From Megalopta genalis (taxonomy: Eukaryota; Arthropoda; Insecta; Hymenoptera; Halictidae), in NCBI RefSeq assembly GCF_051020955.1, contig NC_135022.1, positions 9,574,463 through 9,638,462 on the forward strand: a DNA stretch of 64,000 nt. The letters are read 5' to 3'. Positions 1-12,423 of this stretch are shown here, in pieces; positions within the stretch are counted from its first letter, which is position 1; the number at the start of each line of letters is the position of its first letter. The translations under genes and the position numbers were made by a program. The notes beneath the pieces were generated by a model, which worked only from the letters and a program-made list of their open reading frames with translations, was not told the DNA's origin and made no database searches.

Positions 1-699
1 GGAAACTGGGACATCCACCCTATAGCCCCGCTAGTCGAAGATAGGAGGCTTGGAAGTCGGAACAACCGAACCGCAATCGGTCCTACTTCGACATCGCGAA
101 AGCTCCGCGAGCTAATGCCATCTGTGACGGTTGATTCGAACGACTCGACGATATTCGTCGTAATCGCGATCAGTAGATCCCAGCTGGGCGATTTCCATTG
201 AAAGACCGGCACGCTTCGCGTCTCGCGTTGCCTGTCGCGTGTCCATCGTCGTTTCGTATCGTTTTTCGTATCGTCATTTTGCGTATCGTCGATCGGACGC
301 GATCGCGGCTGCTACAATGTCGGCGAACGCGGGAAGCCACGTTGCGCAATCCTCCGGTCCGATCCGGATATGCGTCGGAGGAAACGAATTCGCAGCGGCG
401 CTCGGGCCGTGATTTTCTTTTTCTCTATAGGTTTCGGGATAACTAGGTACCATGGATCGTAAACGGCCGATGCGGGCCGAGCAAAGCATTCCCATAAACT
501 AATAACGAGGCAAATATTTGTATACGGCCTTTCCCGTGGGCCCGTTGTTGGTAGGTCTTGTGGGATGGCCTCTTCTGGGATGGTCGCGCGCGACACGCTT
601 ATTTCCAGTTTCTCCTGTTTGTTGCGCAGCTTTGCCGGGAGGAAGACCGCGCGCGGGCCAAGCAATAGCGACGATTTCGTTCTCCAAGCACATGCGTAC

Positions 700-1186
700 G
701 AGCCGTTTATTTTGAAAGCGGCACAAGTCGCTTCACCGTGATGAAAAGTGGTGGTTTTTTTAATGTTTATACAAAATTATTTATACCGAGAAAAATATAT
801 ATCAATATATCCCGAGATAACAAATGCTAGTAAATCTTCTCGAAAGTTAGCGTCCATATTTGTAACCCTTTGCGGTCGAAACTATTCGAATTCGAGATCC
901 GAAACATGATTTCTGATCTACAGTAGTTCTATTTTATATAATTTATTGCGATTTATGCGCATGCAATTGAGCCTGTTGACAAGTACAATGCAATTTTAAT
1001 AGTTTCTTTTCAAGTAGAAACAAGTCCGATGCTCTTGGAATGATTTTGAAAAATGGTACACCAATTTTTAGTGGCGCCTCAGAGTCGCCATTCGAGTGCA
1101 AAGGGTTAAACGTGTTAAAACGCGAACCCTTGAATATATCGACTTGAAAACAAAGTGACTTACGCCACTTTCAAAATAAACGGCTC
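700..1186. mobile_element. Inverted-repeat element, family A, copy 1 (interrupted)
   Basis: It starts GAGCCGTTTATTTTGAAAG and ends with the inverse, CTTTCAAAATAAACGGCTC. The interior matches the other A copies except for an insertion of a family B element at 863-1108. There is no coding capacity, so it is a nonautonomous element. Confidence 0.8.
863..1108. mobile_element. Inverted-repeat element, family B, copy 1, nested in family A
   Basis: The ends read TAACCCTTTGCGGTCGAA and TTCGAGTGCAAAGGGTTA. Other A copies read TTTTTAAACGTG at this point, so the insertion is into a TTAA site, as for piggyBac-type elements. No transposase is encoded. Confidence 0.75.
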
Positions 1187-1304
1187 ATATATACAAGTAC
1201 ATATGTCGCATCGTGGACACGCTGCATCGCCGTCAAGTCGACCGAGGAATACGGGCGTTTTGCTTTTCAGCGGAAGGGTGCTTTCCGGTGGCCCGATCAG
1301 AAGG

Positions 1305-1554
1305 TTAACCCTTTGCACTCGAAGTTATTTCAACTGTAAATCCAAAATCAGTTTTCTTACTTATAGTATCTTTATTTTGTACGATAAAACGCATTTTATG
1401 CACATGAAATTGACTCTTGGGACTCGCGCAATAATTGCACTGTTAACAATTTTTTAAAAATCTAAACTTTGTTCATATAAAAATCATCTTACAAAACGGG
1501 ACGTAACAAATTTTAGCGGTGCCTCTGTGTCACCACTCGAGTGCAAAGGGTTAA
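1305..1554. mobile_element. Inverted-repeat element, family B, copy 2
   Basis: TTAACCCTTTGCACTCGAA at the left and CTCGAGTGCAAAGGGTTAA at the right give inverted ends with a TTAA on both sides. Length is 250 bp, matching the nested copy at 863-1108. Confidence 0.8.
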
Positions 1555-1798
1555 TGCCGAAGGGATTCCCAACGGTCGATTTGCGTTTTCGGTGGTTCTG
1601 TTCTGCTCTATCGCGTTTGCACCACGCGCTGCTGCTCCACGCGTTACTTCCACGCGTTTCTCCTGCCGTTTCATCTTGGCACGCATCTCTCCGTTCCCGG
1701 TTTCTCTCGCGGAAGAGCCGGCTCGATCGAGGATCGGAAATCGATCGTTCGATCGCCGGTTAATCTTGAGCGGAGCAACTGCGGCGGTTCTTCTCTCG

Positions 1799-1830
<32 letters not shown>

Positions 1831-2413
1831 TTCTCCTCTCTTGACAAACGTAGATTTTGTTATCGCCGCGGGACAGGAGTCCGGCAACGAAACCGGATGT
1901 CCGCCCGCGCAGGATGTGACGTCAGAACTGCTGTTCGCCGGCAGGCCAACGAGTACCGTAAACCTGCCCACCCGCTTGCTATTGCTTGCCATTGCTTGCT
2001 TATTGCTTGCCTGCTTGCCTACCCGCTCGTCTCGGCCGTCCGTTTGCTTGCTTGCTTGCCTGCCTGCCTGCCTGCTTGCTTGCATGCCTGCCCGCCTGCT
2101 CGCCCGCTTGCCTGCACCGCAAACAATTTCCATTTTCTCTCTATTCTTTCTAATCTCACCCCTCCGTGCTTGTTCTTTCCTTTTCTTTTCCTCTGTTCCC
2201 TTTTTCCCTCCCCGCCCTCCGACGTTGCTTCCGATTCCGTCGGCCGAACGATCGCACACGGACGACGCGACGGTTTTACAATCAATCGCGCGTGATTCAC
2301 GACAGACCGAATTCGATTTCTCGAATTTTGTTTAGCTTAGACTGAAGCTAAACAAGGAGGTTATTTTTGTAACCTTGGCATAACCTCGTCACCGCATCGA
2401 ACCATCATCCCCA
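1555..2413. repeat. Simple repeats: CT run and GCTTGCCT-type repeat
   Basis: There is a CT run near 1803-1831 and an irregular array of GCTTGCCTGCC-like octamers from about 1975 to 2115. The long open frames here on both strands are repeat artefacts. No gene is seen. Confidence 0.7.
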
Positions 2414-3139
2414 TTAACCCCTTGATGCACAGTTTTTGTTGTTGAAAAAGGCCGGCCAAAAAAAATCAATTCTTTTCAATGTAAAAAGACACAATTTAGA
2501 ACGTTGTCTTGGCAAGAAAATTACAAGAATACAAAAATAATCAAAATTTTTATTGCAATTATTTTGGATTTTGACAACATCGCAGAAAATAGTCGAATAT
2601 CGTAATATTACACGCACATCGACTTTTTTGATCTTTCTTGTCGAATTCCCATTTCAGAATAATAAACATTATTATCGGTAAAAATATTTATTTATACTTT
2701 TAAAACGTAAATAATAACAATACTAGTATTTATAATATTTATTATTATATTTATATGTATTATTATTTATATTTTATTTTACATTATACTTTAGTAAAAT
2801 ATATATTGAAAAATGAGCGAATCAGAATCTGAATATGAATACGCTGTCGGAAAGCGGCTCGCAAGGAAGAGATAAGCCGTAAGTAATAAGTAGAAAAAGG
2901 ATATATTTTATACTTGAATGAGCAAGTGTTATAGCTTGCAATCCCATGTAAATGATAAATATCAATAAAACGATTGTTTTCTTTTTTGCTTTCACATTGT
3001 TATTTTCGATTCTCGATCGCATTCGAGTGTGAAAAATTATAGCAACATAAAGTACAACGCCGCTCGAATTATCTCGAGTGTGCACAGTTCGGCCAGTTTA
3101 GCGCGCTCGAGTTAACTCGAGCGTGCACGTTAAGGGGTT

Positions 3140-3141
<2 letters not shown>
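2414..3141. mobile_element. TTAA-flanked nonautonomous element, family C
   Basis: The left end TTAACCCCTTGATGCACAG and right end GTGCACGTTAAGGGGTTAA are imperfect inverse copies, each with an outer TTAA. The AT-rich interior has no transposase. Size is about 0.73 kb. Confidence 0.6.

Positions 3142-3142
<1 letters not shown>

Positions 3143-3190
<48 letters not shown>
3143..3190. repeat. CT microsatellite
   Basis: An almost pure run of CT dinucleotides lies directly against the right end of the family C element. Confidence 0.9.
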
Positions 3191-4122
3191 GACTGTGTAG
3201 CAAGCACAAAGTCTTGTTTGTAGAAAAATAAACGTGCGACCAGCGGCTGCGTTACGGATTCTCGTGGATTGCTCGCTTGTTTCTTGGTTTTCCTTGGTTG
3301 TTCCCCGCGTTCTCGGATCGCTCAGCACCGTCTCGCGTGAACACCGTTTGTATTTGTTTGGTTTAGCTGAAGTTGGTACACGTCGGTGTGGTAGTTAGTT
3401 GTTGGTCGATAGTCGACGGTGGTGGTTGGCCGTGTTCTTGGTCGCAGTGAAATCGTCGTCGCAATAAGAAGCTTCTCTCCTTGGTAAACACTCCGAGAAA
3501 CGCGAACATGTTCGTCGAATTTGCCGAACCGCCGAGCGAACCACGAGATACGGGTGGTCGAGACTCGCGATCGTGTTCCGATAATACGATTTCGCAACGT
3601 GGTTGATCGAGACCGGCCGGCACGATGAACCAGTCCGATATTTTTCGTCGCGGCGTGAAAAACGTGAAAATCACGGGTGGAAAAAGAAATCGGAAAGAAA
3701 GAGGGAACAGAAAGGACAGAAGACGGGAAGAAAAACTAAGTGTGTATCGGTCGAAGTTAATAATCGGTTCTCGTTCGCAGCTGCGGCTCCGGGGACCAGA
3801 AAATTAACTCGAAAGCCTTCCGAGCTGAATACCCCATTACGCCCTCGATGTGAATATAGTGGGGCACCGCTGACGACCTCCGACCCCTTGACGACTGATT
3901 TATTGCCGTTCCCCTCTTTTTCGCTGCTTCGCGCCTTCTCTCTCTCTCTTTCTCTCTCTCTCTTGCTCTCTCTTTCTCTCTCTCTCTCTTGCTCGGTTGC
4001 TCGGTTGCTCTCTCTCTCTTGCTCTTTTGCTTTCTCTCTCTCTCTCTCTCTCTCTTGCTCTGTTGCTCTCTCTCTCTCTCTTACTCTCTTGCTCTCTCTC
4101 TCTCTCTCTCTCGCTCTCCCTT

Positions 4123-4157
<35 letters not shown>

Positions 4158-4939
4158 CTCTCTCACACGCTCAATGACACACGTACACACTCAGCCATAC
4201 ACAAAACACTGGCTGACTCGCTCGCTCGCCCATTCGTTCTCTCATTCTCCGTTAGCAAATCTTACAGAGCTCGAGCTCGTAGACGAGCCGGGCAGCCAAG
4301 TTACCGCCGAGTTACCTCAGACTATTAGTTTAGCTGATTTAGCCGGCGATCTCTATGGTACATGCACACGCACCTGTGCAACGGAATCGCGTCGTCGTCG
4401 TCGTCACTTCTCGCACAACGTGCATGGCCACGGTAATCTGTATTGTCGCATGTAATTCATCGAATTGCGCGCCCGATGTCTAGAATCCTGCGATCCAGAT
4501 ACAATGAAACACGTGTACGAGCCTTTTTCTTTTTTTTTCCTTTGGATTTAATGCCGCGTCGTCGATAGCGACAGATTCCGTGCTGTTAGGTTTTACCGTT
4601 TTAAACTTTACTGCATGATCGGGTCATGGATTCATTGGATTATGATAATTCAAAGTGTCGGCGACATGGTCTTCAGAGGTCAGAGACGATTTCGGTTTGA
4701 GATCATGTTTTCGTCTCTGTAGGTTAAATCTTTCACACTTGCTGAGTAGACGGGCTGTCGATATTTATTTATTTATTTACTTACTTGATTTATTGGACGG
4801 ACTGTAGAGAGTCCTATTTTACAATATAAATAGATAAGAGAATAACGATCGAACTTAACAAAACTAGAACAACGAACGTCCGATTTGAGTACTCGTTTAC
4901 AATAAAACAGTAACTTTTGAGAGCCGATTGGCTGCATTT
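3191..4939. repeat. Non-genic stretch with CTCTTG-rich simple repeat
   Basis: From about 3938 to 4165 the sequence is CTCTCT interrupted by TTGCTC and related hexamers. The rest (3191-3937 and 4166-4939) shows no gene or mobile element that I can support; frames across it are low complexity. Confidence 0.6.
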
Positions 4940-5163
4940 GAGCCGTTTATTTTGAAAGCGGCCTATGTCACTTTACCGTGATGAAAAGTGGTGATTTTTT
5001 AATGTTTATACGAAATTATTTATATCAGTATCCTGAGATAACAAATACAAGTAAATCTTCCCGAAAGTTAGCGTCCGTATTTTTAAACGTGTTAAAACGC
5101 GAACCCTTGAATATATCGACTTAAAAACAAAGTGACTTATGCCACTTTCAAAATAAACGGCTC
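4940..5163. mobile_element. Inverted-repeat element, family A, copy 2
   Basis: The full 224-bp form has GAGCCGTTTATTTTGAAAG and its inverse at the ends, with no insertion. It is followed by a short spacer and copy 3. Confidence 0.85.
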
Positions 5164-5224
5164 ATTTATCGGTGGAGCCAGAAAATAAATCACTGTCGCC
5201 GCTTACATGGTTAACAATGGTTAA

Positions 5225-5450
5225 TTAGAAAGTGGCATAAGTCACTTTACCGTAATGAAAAGTGGTGGTTTTTTAATGTATATACGAAATTATTTATACC
5301 GAGAAAAAATATCAGTATCCTGAGATAACAGATACAAGTAAATCTTCTCGAAAGTTAGCGTCCATATTTTGAAACGTGTTAAAACGCGAACCCTTAAATA
5401 TATCGACTTAAAAACAAAGTGACTTACGCCACTTTCAAAATAAACGGTTC
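5225..5450. mobile_element. Inverted-repeat element, family A, copy 3 (left end trimmed)
   Basis: It begins at AGAAAGTGGCATAAGTCAC, lacking the outer GAGCCGTTTATTT, and ends ACTTTCAAAATAAACGGTTC. Together with copy 2 and the spacer it forms a head-to-tail dimer that recurs at 47036-47528. Confidence 0.75.
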
Positions 5451-6175
5451 ATTTATCGGTGGAGCCAGAAAATAAATCAGTTTACAAGCGTTGCAAGTTG
5501 GGGTGGTTCTGTTTTTTTTCTTTCTTTTTAGTAGATGTTCCGTACGAGAGTTTCTTATTCGCGCGATTAACGATGATAAAACACCGTAGAAGGTCTTCGA
5601 CGGCGATCGAAGTAGCTCGTCTACGAGAAACAGGAGCAACCGAGCGAGGGAGACTCGGTTTCCCGACGTCTCTCTCTCTCTCTCTCTGGTTCTTTTACGA
5701 TCGTGGCGATCGCAAACCGCCGGTACGCAACGGTGTAGATCCACGGGCAAACGGACTCTCGTAAAAACTAATGGTTTCGAACAGCGATCCCCCGGCGACG
5801 ACGTCCACGTCGGGGTGGCGCTTAACCGTATTTGGAATTTGAGAAGAGAAGGTCCTCGCCGGGGGCGGCGGAGGGGTGACGAGGGACGAGGGACAAGCGG
5901 CGAGCGTGTGCTGTCCGAGGGCGAGAGGATAAACGAGGGACGAGCCGAACGTGAAACAGAGAAAAAACGTGTCACGTAGCACGATTAGTTCCTCTTCTCG
6001 CGTTACGCCACGCAGTCTGCGTTTCGTTGTTTCGCAGCTCGTAATGCCAGATGCATATTGTTCGCGGCGGCTGCAGAAAACGTACCTGTTTACTGTCCCA
6101 CAACCACCGTACGCTGTTATACGCTCTTCACGAAAATCCGATCGAACAATGACGAAATGACGACGCGACCGAAAT

Positions 6176-6397
6176 ACAGCGACGTCTTCCTAATCGACGC
6201 TCGGATTGTCCACTAAAATGGAGAATTTGGGAAGAGGCGATACGACTGTTCGTGCCTTGGAGCTCATTTTTATAGTTGTTGACAATCGATGACCATAGAA
6301 AACGAGTCACAAGGCTCCAACAATCGTATCTCCTCTTCCAAAATTGTTCATTTTTGTGGACAATCTGAAAGTCAATTAGAGACAGTCAATTACTGTA
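6176..6397. mobile_element. Hairpin inverted-repeat element, family G, copy 1
   Basis: The ~220-bp unit is nearly a full-length palindrome: a GGGAAGAGG...GATACGA arm at the left is answered by TCGTATCTCCTCTTCC at the right, meeting near a GTTGACAATCG centre. It is the first of three tandem copies. Confidence 0.75.
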
Positions 6398-6652
6398 CAG
6401 TGAATTCTCCCTAATTGACGCTCTGCTTGTACAGCAAATTCTCCCTAGATAACGTTCTGCTTGTACCCAAAAATGAACAGTTTGGGAAGAGGCGATACGA
6501 TTGTTCGTGCCTTGGAGCTCATTTTCATAGTTGTTGACAATCGATAACCATAAAAAACGAGTCACAAGGCTCCAACAATGGTATCTCTTCTTCCAAAATT
6601 GTTCTTTTTTGTGGACAATCTGAAAGTCAATTAGAGACAGTCAATTACTGTA
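6398..6652. mobile_element. Hairpin element, family G, copy 2
   Basis: Same palindromic unit as copy 1, sharing the TACTGTACAG junction. The left end carries a small internal duplication (CTCCCTAATTG and CTCCCTAGATA blocks). Confidence 0.75.
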
Positions 6653-6918
6653 CAGTGAATTCTCCCTAATCGACGCACAGCTTGTACAGTGAATTCTCTC
6701 TACTCGACTCTCTGCTTGTATAGCAAATTCTCCCTAGACGACGTTCTGCTTGCACCCAAAAGTGAACAATTCGGGAAGAGGAGATACGATTTTTATAGTT
6801 ACCGATTGTCAACAACTATAAAAAACGAGCCGCAAGGCTCGAATAATCCTACTACCTCTTCCCAAATCGTTCATTTTCGTTTCCAAGCTGAGCTTCGATT
6901 AGGGCGAATTGCTGCTGT
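6653..6918. mobile_element. Hairpin element, family G, copy 3
   Basis: Third tandem unit, with the same duplicated left end as copy 2 and a diverged right end (GATTAGGGCGAATTG). Confidence 0.7.
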
Positions 6919-8162
6919 ATTAGGTCGAGTCGTGCATAACTTCTCCGATGCAGCTAGGTGGAATCCCATTGTTCGTATCTACCCGCCACGAGCCACCGGA
7001 CCACAAACGAGTTTTTGCTTTCCCTAAACAGATAAGGGTTCTCTGGAAATAAATGAAATAAACGAAGCAGAGGAGAAATAAGAAAAGAACAGACTAAACG
7101 TCCGATAAAATGACGGAAGTTATTTATGACGACTCGACCTTAATATATTCGTGTTGCGTATCATCTGTTTTCACGAAAAGAAAAAAGCAAAAAAAGGAGA
7201 GTTTTAACGCGAACACGGTTGGTTCTCCGTCTCCGAGAAGCTAAAGATGAAGGGTAACAAGCGCGACAGGTTGCGAGTGGTGGTTGCGCGTCGACGTAGT
7301 TCGGCAAAGGGTCGCCACGATAATTGACAGTGCCCGAGATTCATGGGCCATTTTTCTTTTTTTCGAGAACTCCAAGCTCCAGGCCGTTCGGGCAGTTAAT
7401 GGGGCCAAACGAATACGGGGCCCGGGGATGAACGTTATTCGACCGCTCGAAAAAAAGAAAAAAAAGAAGACGGAAACCCGATACGCGTTCCCGTGGTTGC
7501 CGGAATAGAGGAATAAGATTTTGACTCGTTCGCGCGATCGCGGGAAAAACGAGATCCCGTGGAAAATCGAACGCTCGATTCGAATCGGAGAGGCTGCGGT
7601 TACGGATTCGAGGAATTCTCGTCGCGTTTCCGTGTCGCACAGATTCGTTTCCGGCGCGGTTTATGGCTCGTGGCGCGTAGTATCCCTCCGCCAACCTGTC
7701 GGCCCGCGAACGGAACACACCCCATCCTTCGCTCGTGCGGCTCGCCACTCGAACGGTCTGTATTGTTTCCATCTCGGGCTTTGTCGCTAATGATCCAACC
7801 GCGGCCCGTGTTTCTTCGTCCCCTCTCATCCCTCCCCTCGTGTCCGCCACTTATCCCCCCGCCTCGCCCCAAAGTGCGAGCAGGCCGTTTTAATATTTAC
7901 CTTGCTTCCTTCTTTTGTCGGAATTCGTCCTCGTACGGGTCGCATCGCCGCGTGTAACCGCAGTTGAAACCGCCCGAAACGCGGCGAAGGTTTCTTGCCC
8001 GAAGGTTTCCTCGCAGCTGGGCTCTGCGAAAACGACTGTTCTCCCAAGGAACAGTCGCCGCCGATTCGTTTAGGTATTCTCGGTATTTGAACCGTTTCGC
8101 GCCGAAAGACGCATTGATATAAACGTATACGCGTATCCACGCGCGCGCGTTCCAGATACTGG
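6919..8162. other. Gene-free unique sequence
   Basis: I see no gene, repeat family or RNA gene here. Open frames on both strands are arginine-rich and lack recognisable domains. Confidence 0.5.
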
Positions 8163-8284
8163 ATGATCACATTTTGCCTGCCGGATGCGAAAGGGTTAAG
8201 CGATCGCGCGACGGATACGATGGATCACGGGGCATCTACGAATTTCACAGTTTTCAGATTCGTTCGGAGCAACGTCCAAGATAA

Positions 8285-8285
<1 letters not shown>

Positions 8286-8339
<54 letters not shown>
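8286..8339. repeat. GA microsatellite
   Basis: About 26 uninterrupted GA units. Confidence 0.95.
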
Positions 8340-8343
<4 letters not shown>

Positions 8344-8599
8344 ATAAATAGGGGTTACCGACCCCTTGCCTTCCCGCTCCCTCGATCGCCGCCGACCGCA
8401 CAACGTACAACCTCATAGCTATTTACGCAGCCACGCAACCACCCAACCACGCAATCACGCAATCGCACAACCCTCGCCATCCTCGTTCCCCTAAAAAGCC
8501 TTCTCTCTTCGCTTTCAACCGACTTGCGCGTCTCCTCCATCATCTTTTCTTTTTTACGTCTTCGACTTCGATGTTCGTATTCGCGGACCAACTCGCAAT

Positions 8600-9130
8600 T
8601 CGTAACTCGCAACTTGGAATTCGTAATTTGTAATTCGTAATTCGTAATTCGTCATTCGTAATTCGTCATTCGTAATTCGTAACTCGGAATTCGTAATTCG
8701 TAATTCGTAACTCGGAATTCGTAATTCGTAACTCAGAATTCATAATTCGTATACCCATAATTCATGATTCGTAACTTGTAACTTATAATTCGTAATTAGT
8801 AACTCGTAATTCGTAACTCGTAATTCGTAACTCGTAACTTGAAACTCATAATTCGTAACTTGTAATTTGAAACTCGTAATAATTCGTAATTTGTAACTCA
8901 TAATTCAACATTCATAATCCGTAATTCGTAACTCGGAATTCATAATTCGTAATTCGTAACTCGGAATTTATAATTCGTAATTCGTAATTCGTAATTCACA
9001 ATTCGTAATTGGTATAAGTCGTAACTCGTAATTCACAATTCGTAATTGGTATAAGTCGTAACTCGTAATTCATAACACGTAATTCGCAATTCCTAATTTC
9101 GAATTCACAATTAGTAATTCTTAATTCGTA
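8600..9130. repeat. Minisatellite of AATTCGTAA-type units
   Basis: Over 500 bp of irregular 9-10-bp units (AATTCGTAAC, AATTCGTAAT, AACTCGTAAT and variants). Near the right end a ~38-bp block containing TTGGTATAAGTCGTAACTCG is duplicated. No coding value. Confidence 0.9.
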
Positions 9131-9700
9131 GCAGAAGTTTCGTTTGATCGACGAGCGGAGCAACCGACAGCGTCGATAGCATCTCGTCTTGTCTCGTTGC
9201 ATATCGACGTCCGATCAACTGCAGTCTATAAGACGAGTTAATCCATCGGTTTGGTCTAGGTCGGACTAGGAGAAACGAGGCGGTGCGGCGCGCGGTGGTT
9301 CGAAGTCGAGGAAGGAAGGAAAGGGAGACGAGCTCTTTTTACAAGCCATTAAGTTCAAGACGAAGAATGATTTAGGGGCTCGCGGCCCTCGATCTCGAGC
9401 AATGTCTTGGTTGCTGTGAAGAAACCGTTCCTCTATAACTCTATATTTTATACTCTATGACTCTACGTCATTCGACCGTAACGTATTACCGATCGTTCGG
9501 TAACGACGCAAGCGCGCGCGTTTCCCAATGTATTTTTCAAGCGTGCAAGAAGGCGCTTCGAAATAATAGAGATCGGAAATTCAAACGGTCGACGGGAATA
9601 TCCGCGACCCGCGCGATTCGCGAATCGTTGATGTCGCTCGCTCTGCAGCGAAACGCCGCAGATTCCGGATACACTAACACGAGAAGCACAAGCGCAAGTA

Positions 9701-10291
9701 TTGGGTTGGCAACTAAGTAATTGCCGATTTGTTCGATGAAATAAAAAATTTCTTTTTACTTGGAACGAAGTTTAATCTGTAATGTATTTTCCATTTTGTT
9801 CGATGACCTTTCGCCGTCTCTCCGACAACTTGAGAATTCCACGCTCGTAGAAAGTCTGATCCTTTTCGGCCAAAAACTGAGTTAAGCGAGATTTTACAGC
9901 GTCATCGTCGTTAAAAGTTTCACCACGAAGGGAGTTGTCCAGGGATCGAAATAAGTGGTGATCCGATGGCGCGAGATCAGGGCTATGTGGTGGGTGTAAC
10001 ATCGATTTCCAAGCAATATCCATGAATTTTTGCCGAGTGGACAAAGACGCGCGCGGCCTAGCATTGTCCTGCTGGAAAATGACACCTTTACCATTGACCA
10101 ATTCTGCTTGCTTTTCCTTGACCGCTGCATTCAATTTGTCCAATTGCTAAAATTCACGGATAATAAAAAATAACATAATAATAATAATAATAATAATAAT
10201 AATTTTATAATATAACATTTACGGATATCACAAAAATGGGAGCGAGAGACGTCTATAACTGAAATCGGCGATTACTTGGTTGCCAACCCAA
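9701..10291 (-). mobile_element. Internally deleted mariner element, copy 1
   Basis: The terminal inverted repeats are TTGGGTTGGCAAC and GTTGCCAACCCAA, with TA on both sides. The minus-strand frame 10143-9772 encodes the C-terminal 123 residues of a mariner transposase. They include QQDNARPR and, 34 residues after that Asp, the last Asp in SPDLAPSD (D34D type). The first catalytic Asp and the DNA-binding region are missing, so the copy cannot be autonomous. A TTA/TAA repeat marks the deletion zone. Confidence 0.9.
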
Positions 10292-10293
10292 TA

Positions 10294-11663
10294 GAAGCAC
10301 GAGTAAACAACGCGAGCAAGCGAGAGAAAAGGGCAAATGCGAAAATTACGCGAGGACAAAGCGGAGTTGAACGGACTTCGTCAACTTTTCCAGAGCTTAG
10401 GGCCCGGAGAGCTTCGAAGGACAAGGCACGGGGAGCTCGGGCCCGGAGGGGGGAAATCAAAGAGGTCGAGATAAAGAAGCTATTCAATCTCTGAAAATCT
10501 CGTCGTAAACCGCATCGATACGCGCCGTCTGGTCGCTCGCGTTGTGGATAACAGAGAGTGTTTTTATGGGACCAAGAAGATAAGAGGGCCACCTTTGGCC
10601 TCGATGTACTAAACGTCTTCCGCTCGGCCAGCGAGTCGGAATCTGCCGCTACTGTTTCTATAGCGTGGAACCCTCTTTCGTTCGGTCGACGATACGAAGA
10701 ATCGAATAGAAGACGGGTCCTCCTCCGCTCGTTCGATTTTCGTATCGTTGGGGGACAGTCCGCAGCATTTCTTCGTTCGTCTGTCCACGGATTCGTAGAC
10801 GGCGGGTCCCCCCGGTCCGACGAGAATCTCGTCGAAATTTTGACGCCGCGTCCAAGTCCAGTTTCGCAACGAAACGAGAGAAACGAAGACGGCGGTCGGC
10901 TGCGGCTACGATCGAGTATATTCTTGGTTCGAATGATTAATTGGGGTCGCGGCACCTCGGCGTTGCGTCTCCGCGCCTCGGCGCTCCGCGCGTCTCGTCA
11001 CCGAAACGCGTTCGAACCGCGTGCAACAATGGAGTGTTCTCTTCGGTAAACCGACGCACGATCGGCTCGAGTACATCTCGTTCTTCTCCAAAGAGCCGCG
11101 TGTTCGCGTCGCAACGGCTGCCAATTTCTACCGCGTTCTCCTCCAAACGCCGATCGTCGTCCAGCGATTCGTCGCTGGTCGTTCCGGGGCCCGGCCGGGT
11201 TCCGCGCTCGCGACTTTTCCCGACGAATCTTTTGTTTTTCTCATAGAATTCGCCCTGAAACGAGAGCCGCCTCCGATAATTCGGCGAGCCTGACCTCTCC
11301 AATTCGATTAGGTAACGTCAATAAGGTCGCGTGAATGTTAAACGGTCGTTGCAATGCAATTGGCCTTTGGGGGGCAGATTCGCGTCGATTCGCACGAGAA
11401 GAGCGTCGCCGGTATAGTAAAATTCGAGACTGGAATCGCGGCTCGATTCGAAAGCAATTCGCCTATTTTGCTCTCGTACACGCGTCATACTGTATATTGC
11501 ACGTGTCGCGTACCATGTATTCCAAAAGCATTATGCCTGCACGGCGAGATCGCCGGGTGCCGTTCGAAAACGGCAGCGAATCTCGGATTACAGAACAGCC
11601 GACGAGAAAATTAGGAAAAAATCAACCGAGCAGGACGGGCGTAATCGAGATCCGTTTTACTAT
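10294..11663. other. Gene-free unique sequence
   Basis: CG-rich sequence with overlapping open frames on both strands, none with a recognisable domain. No mobile element was recognised. Confidence 0.45.
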
Positions 11664-12423
11664 ACAGGGTGGGCCACGAAGCGTGATCAGCTTAAATTTA
11701 TTCCGTGGTTCGACTGGAAGTTCTGCGAGCTAAAATTAACAGGGTCCGAGGGGAGCTTCAAGACGATCGTTCCAAATTTGTGTCAAATTTTTCTTCTCGC
11801 AGTAGTTATCGAGACTCTTTCTTTTATAGGTGAACCTATGATTTTTCTTGTTTCTTAGATTCGACGAAAACTATGCGTTACGACGTTCACCGAATTCGTG
11901 CGAGCATCCCCTAAAAGATGGGTGCAAGAAAATTATGGGCGAACCTACGAATATTCCGAAGGTTCTCCGAGAAGATTCTCCGGGAAGAAAAGGGTTGACC
12001 TTTCGACGCAATCGTCTTAAAGCTCTCCTCGAACAGAGAGTTAATTTCTTCCTGTCACAGAGTTAATTGATATATTTTTTCAATAATTTTTATTGAAAAA
12101 AAGAGAAAGGGAAACAAACATAAAGCTGACTAATATTACGGGTGGCGGTTCGGTAGGCACAACCAAGCGCCTCGCTCGTCCGCGGGCAACTAACCAAAGA
12201 ACAAAATTTTTGGCCGTAGGAGCCTCGAAAAAAAGAAAAAAGGCAACGAATACGATAGACGGTCGTCGCGCTTTCTCGCCGGATGCGACGCGGCCCATCG
12301 TACGACAATGTAATACGATAATTAAAAATATCGCGTCCCTCGCTGGGACAACCTTCGACGGTTCCACTCGAACCACTGGCAGCAGAATGAATCGAGCCGA
12401 TCACTTTCCGCGGTCCACCCTGT
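11664..12423. mobile_element. Inverted-repeat element, family J
   Basis: It starts ACAGGGTGGGCCACGAAG and ends CTTTCCGCGGTCCACCCTGT, which are imperfect inverse copies extending over roughly 28 bases, with TAT/ATA outside. No transposase is seen in the 0.76-kb interior. Confidence 0.65.

Noticed and set aside
1541..2335. 264-codon plus-strand and 248-codon minus-strand frames
   Set aside because: Both are produced by CT and GCTTGCCT repeats and have no domain.
3603..4455. Leu/Ser-rich frames that look like membrane proteins
   Set aside because: They translate a CTCTTG simple repeat.
8600..9130. CRISPR-like array
   Set aside because: Units are 9-10 bp with no unique spacers; it is a minisatellite in a eukaryotic genome.
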